Assembly: GCA_003482455.1 (NCBI GenBank)
Contig: DMYW01000006.1
Location: 82,245-107,529 of the forward strand
DNA length: 25,285 nt
Direction: 5' to 3'
Source of the DNA: Rheinheimera sp.
Lineage (GTDB): Bacteria; Pseudomonadota; Gammaproteobacteria; Enterobacterales; Alteromonadaceae
Shown here: piece after piece, positions 15,523-24,329 of the stretch
Layout of the letters: each line of letters opens with the position of its first letter
Numbering within the stretch: the first letter of the stretch is position 1
Notes under the pieces: model-generated
Database searches by the model: none
What the model saw: the letters and a program-made list of their open reading frames with translations, nothing else
What the model was told of the DNA's origin: nothing
Made by a program: the position numbers and the translations under genes

Positions 15523-15531
15523 TGCTACACT
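15523..15531 (+). promoter_or_regulatory. Putative extended -10 promoter of cmoAB
   Basis: TG-C-TACACT (TG at 15523-15524, -10 at 15526-15531) matches an extended -10 element, with no clear -35. The predicted start, near 15538, lies about 44 nt before the cmoA ATG. Confidence 0.45.
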
Positions 15532-15581
15532 TGCGCCCTTTTTTTGTTCCGACGCCTTAGGCGTTGCTGCAGGTGATTTCC

Positions 15582-16313
15582 ATGCAAAAAGATTCTATTT
15601 ACGCCACACCACAAGATTCTGTGGCTGATTTTCGCTTTGACGCCACGGTCGCCGAAGTATTTCCGGACATGATCCAGCGCAGCGTGCCAGGCTATCACAC
15701 GATGATCCATACCATCGGCGAACTCACTAGCCGTTTTGCGCAGCCTGCCAGCAACTACTACGATCTAGGTTGTTCTTTAGGGGCTGCCAGTTTGGCGATT
15801 CGCCGAAAGCTGACCGATAGCCACAGCACAGTGATCGCGGTGGATAACAGCGAAGCGATGGTTGAACGTTGTCGCATGCATGTGCAAGCATTTCGTTCGG
15901 ACGTTCCGCTTGAGGTGCAACTGGCGGATATTCGCGCCATTGAAATTGAAAATGCAGCGATTGTGGTCAGTAATTTCACGCTGCAGTTTATTCCCAAACC
16001 GGACCGAGATACCTTGGTCAAACGAATTTTTGAAGGTTTAAAGCCCGGAGGCATCTTTATTTTATCGGAAAAATTTATCCAAACTGATGAACGCACCCAT
16101 CAAGTGCTGATTGATTTGCACCACGATTTTAAGCGGGCCAATGGCTATTCAGAGCTAGAGATCAGTCAAAAGCGGACCGCGCTGGAAAACGTCATGCGAC
16201 CGGACACGCTTGATGAGCACCAACGGCGTTTTGCGGACGCAGGCTTTGTCAGCAGCACCGTGTGGTATCAATGCTTTAATTTCTGTTCGATGATTGCATT
16301 TAAGGCGGAATAA
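15582..16313 (+). CDS. cmoA: CmoA, carboxy-S-adenosyl-L-methionine synthase
   Basis: Makes carboxy-SAM from SAM and prephenate, the donor used by CmoB to build 5-oxyacetyl-uridine (cmo5U) at tRNA position 34. The 243-aa product matches E. coli CmoA along its length: VAEVFPDMIQRSVPGY, the SAM loop YDLGCSLGAASL, VVSNFTLQFI, LSEKF, and HHDFKRANGYSELEISQKR near the C-terminus. The start is ATG 15582 with AGGTGA 6 nt upstream; the open frame extends six codons further to a TTG. Its stop codon is directly followed by the cmoB start. Confidence 0.97.
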   Translation: MQKDSIYATPQDSVADFRFDATVAEVFPDMIQRSVPGYHTMIHTIGELTSRFAQPASNYYDLGCSLGAASLAIRRKLTDSHSTVIAVDNSEAMVERCRMHVQAFRSDVPLEVQLADIRAIEIENAAIVVSNFTLQFIPKPDRDTLVKRIFEGLKPGGIFILSEKFIQTDERTHQVLIDLHHDFKRANGYSELEISQKRTALENVMRPDTLDEHQRRFADAGFVSSTVWYQCFNFCSMIAFKAE

Positions 16314-17279
16314 ATGTCTCGATTTAACTCTTTTTATGCTCGCATCGCGCAAAGCTCATTAAGCCATTGGCTCGACACCCTGCCGGCGCAACTGACGGCT
16401 TGGCAAAAAGAAGCGCTGCATGGCGACTTTAAACAATGGCAAAAAGTGATTGATCATCTGCCGCTGGTAAGTAGCGATGACATCGACCTCAAACACCAGG
16501 TGAGAATTGGGCAAGCAGGAACGCTCAGTCCCGGCGCCTTGGAGCGGTTGCAAGTGCTACTTGGTCAACTAAAACCCTGGCGCAAAGGCCCATTCCAGCT
16601 GCATGGCTTACATATCGATACGGAATGGCGCTCCGATTGGAAATGGGACCGCGTGCTGCCGCATATAGAGCCGCTGGCACATCGCACTGTGCTGGATGTC
16701 GGCTGTGGCAGCGGTTATCACTTGTGGCGCATGCGCGGCGAAGGCGCCGAGCTGGTCGTTGGTATCGACCCAAGCCAACTGTTTTATTGCCAGTTTGAAG
16801 CGATTAAACATTTTAATCCTGATCCGCATGTACATTTGTTGCCAATCGGCATCGACGACATGCCAGAACTAAAAGCCTTCGACACCGTTTTTTCCATGGG
16901 GGTGTTGTATCACAGACGCTCGCCGATCGACTTTTTAAGTCAACTCAAAGCACAACTTCGCCCAGGCGGTCAGTTGGTGCTTGAAACCTTAGTGGTGGAA
17001 GGTGATGTGCATACAGCGTTGGTGCCTACAGACAGATACGCCAAAATGCGTAATGTGTGGTTTATTCCAAGTTGCGATGCGTTGACCTTATGGTTACAAC
17101 GGGTCGGATTTAAAGACATCCAAGTGGTGGATTTAAACGTGACCAGTCTGGAAGAACAACGGAAAACCGCATGGATGGACAACGAGAGCCTCATTGATTT
17201 TCTCGATCCGAATGACCATAGTAAGACCATTGAAGGTTACCCGGCACCACTTCGCGCCGTGGTCATTGCAACCGCATGA
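16314..17279 (+). CDS. cmoB: CmoB, tRNA U34 carboxymethyltransferase
   Basis: Transfers the carboxymethyl group of carboxy-SAM to 5-hydroxyuridine at tRNA position 34, which widens wobble decoding. It is 321 aa (E. coli 323). It shows WRKGPFQLHGLHIDTEWRSD and WKWDRVLPH, the Rossmann SAM loop VLDVGCGSGYH, then FSMGVLYHRRSP and LRPGGQLVLETLV. The C-terminal substrate region is YAKMRNVWFIPS with LIDFLDPND. The ATG begins directly after the cmoA TAA, so the pair is translationally linked. Confidence 0.97.
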   Translation: MSRFNSFYARIAQSSLSHWLDTLPAQLTAWQKEALHGDFKQWQKVIDHLPLVSSDDIDLKHQVRIGQAGTLSPGALERLQVLLGQLKPWRKGPFQLHGLHIDTEWRSDWKWDRVLPHIEPLAHRTVLDVGCGSGYHLWRMRGEGAELVVGIDPSQLFYCQFEAIKHFNPDPHVHLLPIGIDDMPELKAFDTVFSMGVLYHRRSPIDFLSQLKAQLRPGGQLVLETLVVEGDVHTALVPTDRYAKMRNVWFIPSCDALTLWLQRVGFKDIQVVDLNVTSLEEQRKTAWMDNESLIDFLDPNDHSKTIEGYPAPLRAVVIATA

Positions 17280-17302
17280 TTTGATTAGATTTTGGAGGCC
17301 TG

Positions 17303-18199
17303 ATGCCTTACCGTCCCAAGTCCACATTAGAGCAATGGCGTATTCTGCAAGCTGTAGTGGACGCTGGAGGTTACGCGCAGGCCGCTGAAAAACTCAACAA
17401 AAGCCAATCCAGTCTAAACCACGCTGTCTCTAAGCTACAAAACCAGCTGGGCGTAGAGCTGCTGGAAGTGATCGGTCGTAAAGCGCATTTAACTCCTGCC
17501 GGTGAAGTCATGTTGCGCCGCTCTCGAGTGTTGACGCAGCAAATTGAAGATTTGGAGTTACTGGCTGCCAATATCGATATGGGTTGGGAGCCAGAGATCC
17601 GCATCGCCGTCGAGATCATTTATCCCAAACAACATCTATATAAAGCCTTGGCGGAGTTTCATCCGATAAGTCGTGGAAGCCGCGTGCAGATTATTGAAAC
17701 TGTGATCACAGGCACCGCGGAAATGATCGAACATGCCAAAGCGGATTTGGTGATTGCCGCTGCCGGCGCCATCCCAAAGGGGCATTTAGGCGAACCGCTA
17801 TGCGTCACCACCTTGTTGCCTGTCGTCGCAGCATGTCATCCACTGGCGAATTCCGCGCCCATTGATAGTCATGAATTAAGCCAGTTTTTACAAATTGTCA
17901 TTCGCGACACAGCACAAAATCCGCAAGAACGCGGCGGTTGGCTCAAAGCGGAACAACGCTGGACAGTGTCAAATTTCCATGAAGCCTTGGCCATTTTGCA
18001 ATCGGGGCAAGGTTTTTGCTGGATGCCGGATTTTTTAGCCGTCCCGGCCATCGAGCGCGGCGAGTTAAAACGCCTGCCCTTGCTACAATCTTCTGAGCGC
18101 CAAGTGCCGCTTTCGCTGATCATGCCTAAAGAAGACAAGCTCGGTCCGGGTAGCCGAGCCTTAATGCAAAAGATCCTCGCCGTCCACGGCAAAGGCTAA
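17303..18199 (+). CDS. LysR-family transcriptional regulator, target unknown
   Basis: 298-aa LysR-type regulator. The N-terminal winged helix-turn-helix (about residues 8-67) shows WRILQAVVDAGGYAQAAEKL, then NKSQSSLNHAVSKLQNQLGV and a GRKAHLTPAGE wing. A linker helix follows, then a periplasmic-binding-like effector domain (about 95-295) with DLVIAAAGAIP. Ribosome site GGAGG precedes the ATG. It starts 23 bp after cmoB and may be read through from it. No divergent neighbour suggests its target, so its effector and regulon cannot be given. Confidence 0.92.
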   Translation: MPYRPKSTLEQWRILQAVVDAGGYAQAAEKLNKSQSSLNHAVSKLQNQLGVELLEVIGRKAHLTPAGEVMLRRSRVLTQQIEDLELLAANIDMGWEPEIRIAVEIIYPKQHLYKALAEFHPISRGSRVQIIETVITGTAEMIEHAKADLVIAAAGAIPKGHLGEPLCVTTLLPVVAACHPLANSAPIDSHELSQFLQIVIRDTAQNPQERGGWLKAEQRWTVSNFHEALAILQSGQGFCWMPDFLAVPAIERGELKRLPLLQSSERQVPLSLIMPKEDKLGPGSRALMQKILAVHGKG

Positions 18200-18236
18200 A
18201 ACTGCTCGGTCTTGTTGCTGACTCTGCGCTTAATCC

Positions 18237-18265
18237 TTTTGTCTTTGCGCCAAACAGGGTAAAAT
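18237..18265 (+). promoter_or_regulatory. Putative promoter of purMN
   Basis: -10 TAAAAT (18260-18265) with a weak -35 TTTTGT (18237-18242) at 17 bp spacing. The predicted start, near 18272, leaves about 40 nt to the GTG of purM. No convincing PurR palindrome is visible. Confidence 0.5.
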
Positions 18266-18313
18266 GCCGCCGTTTTTTTTCATCCTTTTTAACTTCAGCC
18301 ATCGAGGATAGCC

Positions 18314-19366
18314 GTGAGCGAGCAAAAACCTTCATTAAGTTACAAAGACGCAGGGGTCGATATTGATGCCGGTGAAGAACTGGTCGATCGTATCAAAGGT
18401 GCCGTTAAACGCACGACCCGCAAAGAGGTGATTGGTGGTCTCGGTGGCTTTGGCGCCATGTGCCAAATTCCAGCCGGTTACAAAGAGCCAGTTCTGGTGT
18501 CAGGCACTGATGGTGTCGGAACCAAATTACGTTTAGCGATGGATTTAAAACGCCATGACTCAGTCGGCATCGACTTGGTCGCTATGTGCGTCAACGACAT
18601 CGTGGTGCAAGGCGCAGAACCGCTGTTTTTCTTAGACTATTACGCCACCGGTAAACTGAACGTGGATACCGCAGCGACAGTCGTTGAAGGCATTGCCCGT
18701 GGTTGTGAACTGGCTGGTTGCGCGCTGGTTGGTGGTGAAACGGCTGAAATGCCAGGCATGTACCACGGTGACGACTACGATATCGCAGGTTTTTCTGTCG
18801 GTGTCGTTGAAAAAGCTGACATCATCGACGGCAGCTTAGTCAAACCGGGTGACCAGCTGATTGCACTTGCGTCTAGCGGCCCACACTCGAACGGTTTCTC
18901 GTTGGTTCGCAAGATTTTAGAAGTGTCAGGTCAAAGCCCAGACACCCTGCTTGAAGGCAAATCACTGGCCGATCATTTGTTAGCACCAACTCGTATCTAC
19001 GTGAAAAACTTGCTGCAATTGATCAAACAAGTACCAGTACATGCACTGTGTCACATCACTGGCGGCGGCTTCTGGGAAAACATCCCACGTGTATTACCTG
19101 CGCACACCAAAGCCGTTGTGAACGAAGGCAGCTACCAATGGCCAGCGATCTTTGATTGGCTGCAAACCCAAGGTAACGTCAGCCGCTACGAAATGTACCG
19201 CACCTTTAACTGTGGCGTCGGTATGATCGTCGTGGTTTCGCCAGACAACCTGCAAAACGCATTGAATTTATTGCAACAAGCCGGCGAAAAAGCCTGGCAC
19301 TTGGGCGAAATTCAAACGGCAGTTGGTGGTGAAGCCCAAGTGGTGATCCCAGGCGTAAACGCTTAA
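18314..19366 (+). CDS. purM: PurM, phosphoribosylformylglycinamidine cyclo-ligase (AIR synthetase)
   Basis: Fifth step of purine synthesis: ATP-dependent ring closure of FGAM to AIR. It is 350 aa (E. coli 345). It shows LSYKDAGVDIDAGEELV, the glycine-rich GGLGGFGAMCQIP, VSGTDGVGTKLRLA, GIDLVAMCVNDIVVQGAEPLFF, GGETAEMPGMY, and ASSGPHSNGFSLVRKI, followed by the C-terminal HITGGGFWENIPRVLP. The start codon is GTG with ribosome site GAGGA 6 nt upstream. Its stop overlaps the purN start by 1 nt (TAATG). Confidence 0.98.
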   Translation: MSEQKPSLSYKDAGVDIDAGEELVDRIKGAVKRTTRKEVIGGLGGFGAMCQIPAGYKEPVLVSGTDGVGTKLRLAMDLKRHDSVGIDLVAMCVNDIVVQGAEPLFFLDYYATGKLNVDTAATVVEGIARGCELAGCALVGGETAEMPGMYHGDDYDIAGFSVGVVEKADIIDGSLVKPGDQLIALASSGPHSNGFSLVRKILEVSGQSPDTLLEGKSLADHLLAPTRIYVKNLLQLIKQVPVHALCHITGGGFWENIPRVLPAHTKAVVNEGSYQWPAIFDWLQTQGNVSRYEMYRTFNCGVGMIVVVSPDNLQNALNLLQQAGEKAWHLGEIQTAVGGEAQVVIPGVNA

Positions 19367-20016
19367 TGAAATCGATTGTTGTCCTGATTTCGGGTAGCGG
19401 GTCCAACCTGCAAGCCATTCTGGACGCCTGTGCGGCCGGCTTTATTGCCGGTCGCGTCAGCGCCGTGATTTCTAATAAAGCGTCGGCTTATGGCCTGACC
19501 CGCGCATCAGACGCGGGTGTCGCCACCGCGGTACTTGATCACAAAGCGTTTGCGGACCGAGCTGCTTATGATGCTGCCATGTGTCAGCTGATTGATAGCT
19601 ATCAGCCAGATCTGGTGGTGCTTGCCGGCTTCATGCGTATTTTAACGCCTGAATTTGTTGCGCATTACCACGGCCGTTTACTGAACATCCATCCATCCTT
19701 GTTACCTAAATACCAAGGCTTGAACACGCATCAACGTGCGATTGACGCCGGCGATGATGAACATGGTTGTTCGGTACATTTTGTCACGGCAGAACTCGAT
19801 GGTGGTCCTGTGGTGCTGCAAGCACGTGTGCCAATTTTCGCGGGTGACACTGCCGAAGACGTCGCAGCACGTGTCCACGAGCAAGAACATCAAATTTATC
19901 CGTTAGTTGTGCGCTGGTTCTGTCAGGACCGTTTACAACAACAAGGAGATAAGGCATTGTTAGACGGCCTTGTTCTCTCTGAGTACGGATATGCTGATGA
20001 TCGCGACGAGAAGTAG
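19366..20016 (+). CDS. purN: PurN, phosphoribosylglycinamide formyltransferase
   Basis: Third step of purine synthesis: transfers formyl from 10-formyl-THF to GAR. It is 216 aa (E. coli 212). The phosphate-binding loop is ISGSGSNLQAILDA, the folate site VVLAGFMRILTPEFV, and the catalytic Asn and His lie in NIHPSLLPKYQG. The catalytic Asp is in TAELDGGPVVLQ. Translationally coupled to purM. Its last 26 nt overlap the start of the downstream DUF3108 gene. Confidence 0.98.
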   Translation: MKSIVVLISGSGSNLQAILDACAAGFIAGRVSAVISNKASAYGLTRASDAGVATAVLDHKAFADRAAYDAAMCQLIDSYQPDLVVLAGFMRILTPEFVAHYHGRLLNIHPSLLPKYQGLNTHQRAIDAGDDEHGCSVHFVTAELDGGPVVLQARVPIFAGDTAEDVAARVHEQEHQIYPLVVRWFCQDRLQQQGDKALLDGLVLSEYGYADDRDEK

Positions 20017-20764
20017 ACAATGGCGCCTGATGGCGTCATTTTTTTGCCTTATTTCCCCTTTTGCAATTGCGCAACAAACCACGAGCCCCTCGCCGACTGC
20101 ACCCACTGAAGCTGCAGCGCCTGCCAGCGTGCTCAAACCTTATACCGCTCAGTACGAAGTTTTTCGCTCCGGTGACAAACATGGCGAAGCTGAACGCCAT
20201 TTAAAGCAATTACCCAATGGGTATGAACTGGGATTTACCAGCGATATTACCTACCTCATCTATCAAGACAAGCGCATTGAAACCAGCCAATTCTCGGTTG
20301 AGGACGGGCATGTTCGCCCTTGGATTTATCAAATGAATGTTGAACGGACAGGTCCAGACAAGTTTTATAAAGTCAGTTTTGACCGCGAAAAACAACAGAT
20401 CCGAGTCGGCAAAAAACAGGAATTAAAAGCACTGGAGTGGAATAAGGATTGGCTAGACACCAATAGTTTCCACGCGCAACTCGTGCTTGATTTGCAAGCT
20501 GGAAAAACAGATTTTGTCTATCAAGTGCTCAATCGCGATGGCAATCCGCGCGAATATAAGTACAAAGTCGCCGGGGAAGAGTTATTGTCACTGCCGTTTG
20601 GTCAAGTCAAAGCCATTCGGATTGAACGATATGGCCAAACTGCCGATCGGCAAGTCCATGCGTGGGTCGCGCCTGAGCTGAATTACATGCTGGTGCGTTT
20701 ATGGCAAGCCGAAGACAATGTAGAACTGTTTGACGTGCAGATGAAAAGCTATCAAATGCAGTAG
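19991..20764 (+). CDS. DUF3108 periplasmic protein
   Basis: Exported protein of unknown function, commonly found behind purMN in this class. A basic stretch (RSRQWRLM) precedes a hydrophobic signal core (ASFFCLISPFAIA), so the mature protein is periplasmic. A P/T/A-rich linker follows, then a beta-rich DUF3108 domain (about 45-255) beginning PYTAQYEVFRSG and including DTNSFHAQLVLDLQ and VKAIRIERYGQTADRQ. I chose ATG 19991; the frame extends to a TTG at 19970, and ATG 20030 is a shorter alternative that keeps the signal core. It overlaps purN, which suggests a shared transcript. Confidence 0.85.
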   Translation: MLMIATRSRQWRLMASFFCLISPFAIAQQTTSPSPTAPTEAAAPASVLKPYTAQYEVFRSGDKHGEAERHLKQLPNGYELGFTSDITYLIYQDKRIETSQFSVEDGHVRPWIYQMNVERTGPDKFYKVSFDREKQQIRVGKKQELKALEWNKDWLDTNSFHAQLVLDLQAGKTDFVYQVLNRDGNPREYKYKVAGEELLSLPFGQVKAIRIERYGQTADRQVHAWVAPELNYMLVRLWQAEDNVELFDVQMKSYQMQ

Positions 20765-20774
20765 TATTTTGTGT

Positions 20775-20800
20775 AGCGTGCACGAATGTTGGTGCACGCT
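20775..20800. terminator. Hairpin between convergent genes
   Basis: A 9-bp perfect stem AGCGTGCAC (20775-20783) / GTGCACGCT (20792-20800) has an 8-nt loop, between the DUF3108 gene (plus) and the yafJ-like gene (minus). Neither strand has a clean U-run (the minus strand has ACACAAAA), so it may be a Rho-assisted or weak bidirectional terminator. Confidence 0.5.
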
Positions 20801-20821
20801 TCATCACCAGCCGAATTCATT

Positions 20822-21595
20822 TCACCATTGTTTGATACATTCACCTGCTTGAAACAAGCACGCCTGCCCTGTCAACAAGCCTTGCCATTGCTCGTTGCAT
20901 GTTAAGGGCATGGTGGCGACTACAGTGACAACATCGTTTGGGGTCGTTTCTTTCGCAAAATCAATATCGACGTCAATATCGGATAACCGAGCCACACTAA
21001 ACGGCGCTCGACGCGTGATGTAGTGAAGTTTGGTGCTGCAATAACAAAACAGGAAATCACCGTCGGACAACAACAGATTAAACACACCGAGTTTACGCAG
21101 CCTATCAGATAGTTTTTTAACGACCGAAAACATCTGTTTTCTACTGCGTGGTCCGTGGGGATACTTCTTTGCAAGTTCCGATAAAATAAAACAAAAAGCA
21201 CGTTCACTATCGGTAGTGCCCACGGGGTGAAACCTGTCACAAGGCAAATCTTCGTAACCTGTCAACTGCCCGTTATGGGCATACGTCCAGTAACGCCCCC
21301 AAAGTTCCCGCGTAAAAGGATGGGTATTTTCCAATGCGACATGGCCACGATTGGCTTGACGGACATGCCCAACCACCGACGTGCTCTTGATAGGGTAATG
21401 GCTAACCAGCGCGGCGATTTCACTTTGGTAACTCGGCATCGCATCTTTGAAGGTGGTGACGCCTTTTCCTTGATAAAACGCGATCCCCCAGCCATCTTTG
21501 TGCGGCCCGGTATTACCGCCTCGCTCGCGTAATCCTTTAAAACTAAAACATAAATCGGTCGGCACGTTAGCAGACATGCCCAATAATTCACACAT
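20822..21595 (-). CDS. yafJ: Class II glutamine amidotransferase, YafJ family
   Basis: Ntn-hydrolase fold protein with the catalytic Cys2 directly after Met (MCELLGMSANVPTDLCFSF). Further family motifs are HKDGWGIAFYQGKG, GHVRQANRGHVALENTHPF, YAHNGQLTGY, PVGTTDSERAFC, and YCSTKLHYITRRAPF with TTPNDVVTVVAT. At 257 aa it is collinear with E. coli YafJ (255). In E. coli this gene also lies close to fadE, divergently, as it does here. The glutaminase half is evident but the acceptor substrate is unknown. A possible minus-strand promoter (TTGCCC, 18 bp, TATGCT) lies about 25-55 bp upstream. Confidence 0.93.
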   Translation of the reverse strand: MCELLGMSANVPTDLCFSFKGLRERGGNTGPHKDGWGIAFYQGKGVTTFKDAMPSYQSEIAALVSHYPIKSTSVVGHVRQANRGHVALENTHPFTRELWGRYWTYAHNGQLTGYEDLPCDRFHPVGTTDSERAFCFILSELAKKYPHGPRSRKQMFSVVKKLSDRLRKLGVFNLLLSDGDFLFCYCSTKLHYITRRAPFSVARLSDIDVDIDFAKETTPNDVVTVVATMPLTCNEQWQGLLTGQACLFQAGECIKQW

Positions 21596-21764
21596 ACTCA
21601 GCTCTCACAATCACTGAACCGAGCATACCTGCTGCATCGTAGAAAGGGCAAGCGCCCGTGTCGACAATCGTCAACTCGTCGCAGCGGGCGTTTGTAAGCT
21701 ATTGGTAAGCCGGTTGTTTATAAAGCAATTCATCGCATGTTAGCTACACTGGAAACAGAAGCAC

Positions 21765-21791
21765 TTGCAACTTCGACAGAAGCTTTATACT
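21765..21791 (+). promoter_or_regulatory. Putative fadE promoter
   Basis: -10 TATACT (21786-21791) with -35 TTGCAA (21765-21770) at a short 15 bp spacing, or CTTGCA at 16 bp. The predicted start, near 21798, places the FadR-like site just downstream. Confidence 0.5.
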
Positions 21792-21803
21792 CTATCGCCG
21801 TTT

Positions 21804-21818
21804 AGTGGTCAGACCTCT
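21804..21818. promoter_or_regulatory. FadR-like operator in the fadE leader
   Basis: AGTGGTCAGACCTCT contains the full core TGGTCNGACC (21806-21815) of the E. coli FadR operator. It lies at about +6 to +20 from the predicted start, between the -10 box and the ribosome site (AGGAG, 21823-21827). Binding here would block fadE transcription until acyl-CoA relieves it. Confidence 0.7.
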
Positions 21819-21833
21819 TATCAGGAGTTAACG

Positions 21834-24296
21834 ATGGATGTTCTTATATTTTTACTAGTGATGCTGCTGACAGTCGGCATCTTGGCTTATCATCGAGCCG
21901 GTTTAACACTGTTTACTGCGGCCCTGGCGGGCCTGTTTGTACTGGGTAGTCTATTTGGCCCTGTATCGCTCATTGGTTGGTTGTTATTCGCCGCCGTTGC
22001 CATCCCGCTGAATGTGGCATCGATTCGCCAACAACATATCACCAAGCCGCTGCTGAAGTTATATCGCAAGATCATGCCGGAAATGTCCAGCACGGAAAAA
22101 GAAGCAATTGACGCAGGCACCACCTGGTGGGAAGGCGATTTGTTCCGCGGTAATCCGGACTGGCACAAAATGCATAATTTTCCAAAACCTCGACTGAGTG
22201 CGGAAGAGCAAGCGTTTTTAGATGGCCCGGTTGAAACTGTGCTGAAAATGGTCGATGACTTTCATGTCACCCACGACCGCGCCGACTTATCTCCTGAAGT
22301 CTATCAATACCTAAAAGACCACGGTTTCTTTGCGATGATCATCAAGAAGAAATACGGCGGTTTGGAATTCTCTGCGTACGCCCAATCCTGTGTTCTGCAA
22401 AAATTAACCAGTAAATCTATGGTGTTATCAAGCATCGTAGGTGTACCTAACTCGTTAGGCCCTGGCGAATTGCTGCAACACTACGGCACACCAGAGCAAC
22501 AGGATTATTACCTACCGCGCTTGGCCAAAGGCTTAGAAGTACCTTGCTTTGCACTGACTAGCCCAGAGGCAGGTTCTGATGCCGGCTCTATTCCTGATAC
22601 TGGTGTCGTCTGCAAAGGCATGTGGCAAGGTCAAGAAATTGTCGGTATGCGCCTGACGTGGAACAAGCGTTATATTACGTTGGCGCCAATCGCGACGGTT
22701 TTGGGCTTAGCGTTTAAACTGCAAGATCCTGAGAAATTATTAGGCGACACCGAAGATCTGGGTATCACCTGTGCGCTGATCCCGGTCACTACGCCAGGTG
22801 TGAAGATCGGTCGTCGCCACTTCCCGCTGAACGTACCGTTCCAAAACGGTCCGACTCAAGGCCAAGATGTGTTTGTACCGCTGGATTACATCATCGGTGG
22901 TCCATCCATGGCAGGCCAAGGCTGGCGTATGCTGGTGGAATGTTTGTCGGTTGGCCGCGCTATCACGCTACCTTCAAACAGCACAGGCGGCATCAAAGCC
23001 GTGGCTTTGGCAACAGGTGCTTACGCCCGAATTCGTCGTCAGTTCAAACTGCCTATCGGTAAAATGGAAGGTGTCGAAGAAGTCATGGCGCGTATTGGTG
23101 GTTATGCCTACATGGCTGACGCCTCAACGACTATGTCTGTGGGTTCAATCGACCTTGGCGAAAAACCATCAGTGATTTCTGCCATCACCAAATACCATAT
23201 GACTGAGCGTATGCGCCAAGCCATCATTGATGCGATGGACGTGCATGGCGGTAAAGGTATTTGTATGGGCCCGAATAACTACTTAGCTCGTGGTTATCAA
23301 GGTGCACCAGTAGCCATCACTGTGGAAGGCGCTAACATTCTGACCCGTAACATGATTATTTACGGTCAAGGTGCCATTCGGTGCCATCCTTACGTGTTAG
23401 CCGAATTGCAAGCGGCCGGTTTAAGCGATGAACGCGCGGCAGTTACAGCCTTTGACCGTGCGCTGTTTGGTCATATCGGTTTTAGCATCAGTAACTTCTT
23501 CCGTAGCTTCTGGTTAAGTTTAACCAATGGCGCCTTCAGTGCAGCGCCAGTACAAGACGCGACGGCGAAGTACTTCAAACAGATGAACCGTTACAGCGCA
23601 TCATTAGCCTTGATGTCAGACATCGCCATGGCAACGCTTGGCGGCGATTTAAAACGTCGTGAGCGGATCTCTGCACGTTTAGGTGACATTCTGAGTATGC
23701 TGTACCTGACATCTGCGACCTTGAAACGTTTTAACGACGAAGGTCGTCAAGCGCAAGACTTACCATTAGTGCAATGGGCTTGTGAAGACAACCTGTACCG
23801 TGCGCAAGTCGCACTGGACGAAATGTTGGCAAACTTCCCGAACGCGTGGGTAGGCAGTTTGATGCGCGCCGTGTTGTTCCCAACCGGTCGTAGCTTGAAA
23901 AAGCCAAGCGACATCGTCGAGCATCAAGTGGCTCGTATCATGATGACACCGTGCGAAGCACGCAGTCGTTTAGGCAGTCACTTGTACCTGACACAAGAGC
24001 CAAACAACTTGATCGGTATGTTGGAAAAAGCGTTTGCCGACATTCTGGCTGCAGAACCGCTGTTTGACAAAGTCTGTCATGCAGCCAATAAAAAGCTGCC
24101 GTTCTTCAAGCTGGATCAAGTGGCGGAGCTGGGTTTAAGCCTCGGTGTATTAAGTCAAGCCGAAGCGGACAAACTGCGCGTTGCAGAAGAAGGTCGCCTG
24201 AAAACTATCAACGTGGATGATTTCGATCCGCTGGAATTGATGGCAGACAAATCGCTCGCCCCGTATCCGCAAGAACGTGCTGAGCAAGCCGCGTAA
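21834..24296 (+). CDS. fadE: FadE, acyl-CoA dehydrogenase
   Basis: First oxidation step of fatty-acid beta-oxidation, acyl-CoA to trans-2-enoyl-CoA, FAD-dependent. It is 820 aa (E. coli 814). The N-terminus has two hydrophobic membrane-associated segments (about 3-60). The dehydrogenase core shows EKEAIDAGTTWWEGDLF, FFAMIIKKKYGGLEFSAYAQ, FALTSPEAGSDAGSIPDTG, MRLTWNKRYITLAPIATVL and SVGRAITLPSNSTGG. AITVEGANILTRNMII includes the likely catalytic Glu. A long C-terminal domain ends SINVDDFDP-like (TINVDDFDPLELM). The start is ATG 21834, preceded by AGGAG; the open frame extends 23 codons further without a ribosome site. Confidence 0.97.
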   Translation: MDVLIFLLVMLLTVGILAYHRAGLTLFTAALAGLFVLGSLFGPVSLIGWLLFAAVAIPLNVASIRQQHITKPLLKLYRKIMPEMSSTEKEAIDAGTTWWEGDLFRGNPDWHKMHNFPKPRLSAEEQAFLDGPVETVLKMVDDFHVTHDRADLSPEVYQYLKDHGFFAMIIKKKYGGLEFSAYAQSCVLQKLTSKSMVLSSIVGVPNSLGPGELLQHYGTPEQQDYYLPRLAKGLEVPCFALTSPEAGSDAGSIPDTGVVCKGMWQGQEIVGMRLTWNKRYITLAPIATVLGLAFKLQDPEKLLGDTEDLGITCALIPVTTPGVKIGRRHFPLNVPFQNGPTQGQDVFVPLDYIIGGPSMAGQGWRMLVECLSVGRAITLPSNSTGGIKAVALATGAYARIRRQFKLPIGKMEGVEEVMARIGGYAYMADASTTMSVGSIDLGEKPSVISAITKYHMTERMRQAIIDAMDVHGGKGICMGPNNYLARGYQGAPVAITVEGANILTRNMIIYGQGAIRCHPYVLAELQAAGLSDERAAVTAFDRALFGHIGFSISNFFRSFWLSLTNGAFSAAPVQDATAKYFKQMNRYSASLALMSDIAMATLGGDLKRRERISARLGDILSMLYLTSATLKRFNDEGRQAQDLPLVQWACEDNLYRAQVALDEMLANFPNAWVGSLMRAVLFPTGRSLKKPSDIVEHQVARIMMTPCEARSRLGSHLYLTQEPNNLIGMLEKAFADILAAEPLFDKVCHAANKKLPFFKLDQVAELGLSLGVLSQAEADKLRVAEEGRLKTINVDDFDPLELMADKSLAPYPQERAEQAA

Positions 24297-24312
24297 ATTA
24301 ACCTTTCGATTC

Positions 24313-24329
24313 AAAAGCCCGCGATGCGG
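24313..24329 (+). terminator. Left half of a fadE terminator, apparently interrupted by the IS
   Basis: AAAAGCCCGC (24313-24322), GAT, GCGG (24326-24329) is the left arm, loop and start of the right arm of a typical intrinsic terminator, whose expected continuation is GCTTTT. Instead, IS-like sequence follows. Four base pairs remain and there is no U-run. Confidence 0.45.

Noticed and set aside
21650..21705. CGCCCG/CGGGCG inverted repeat upstream of the yafJ-like gene.
   Set aside because: Short arms with a long loop and no terminator tail; I could not support a function.
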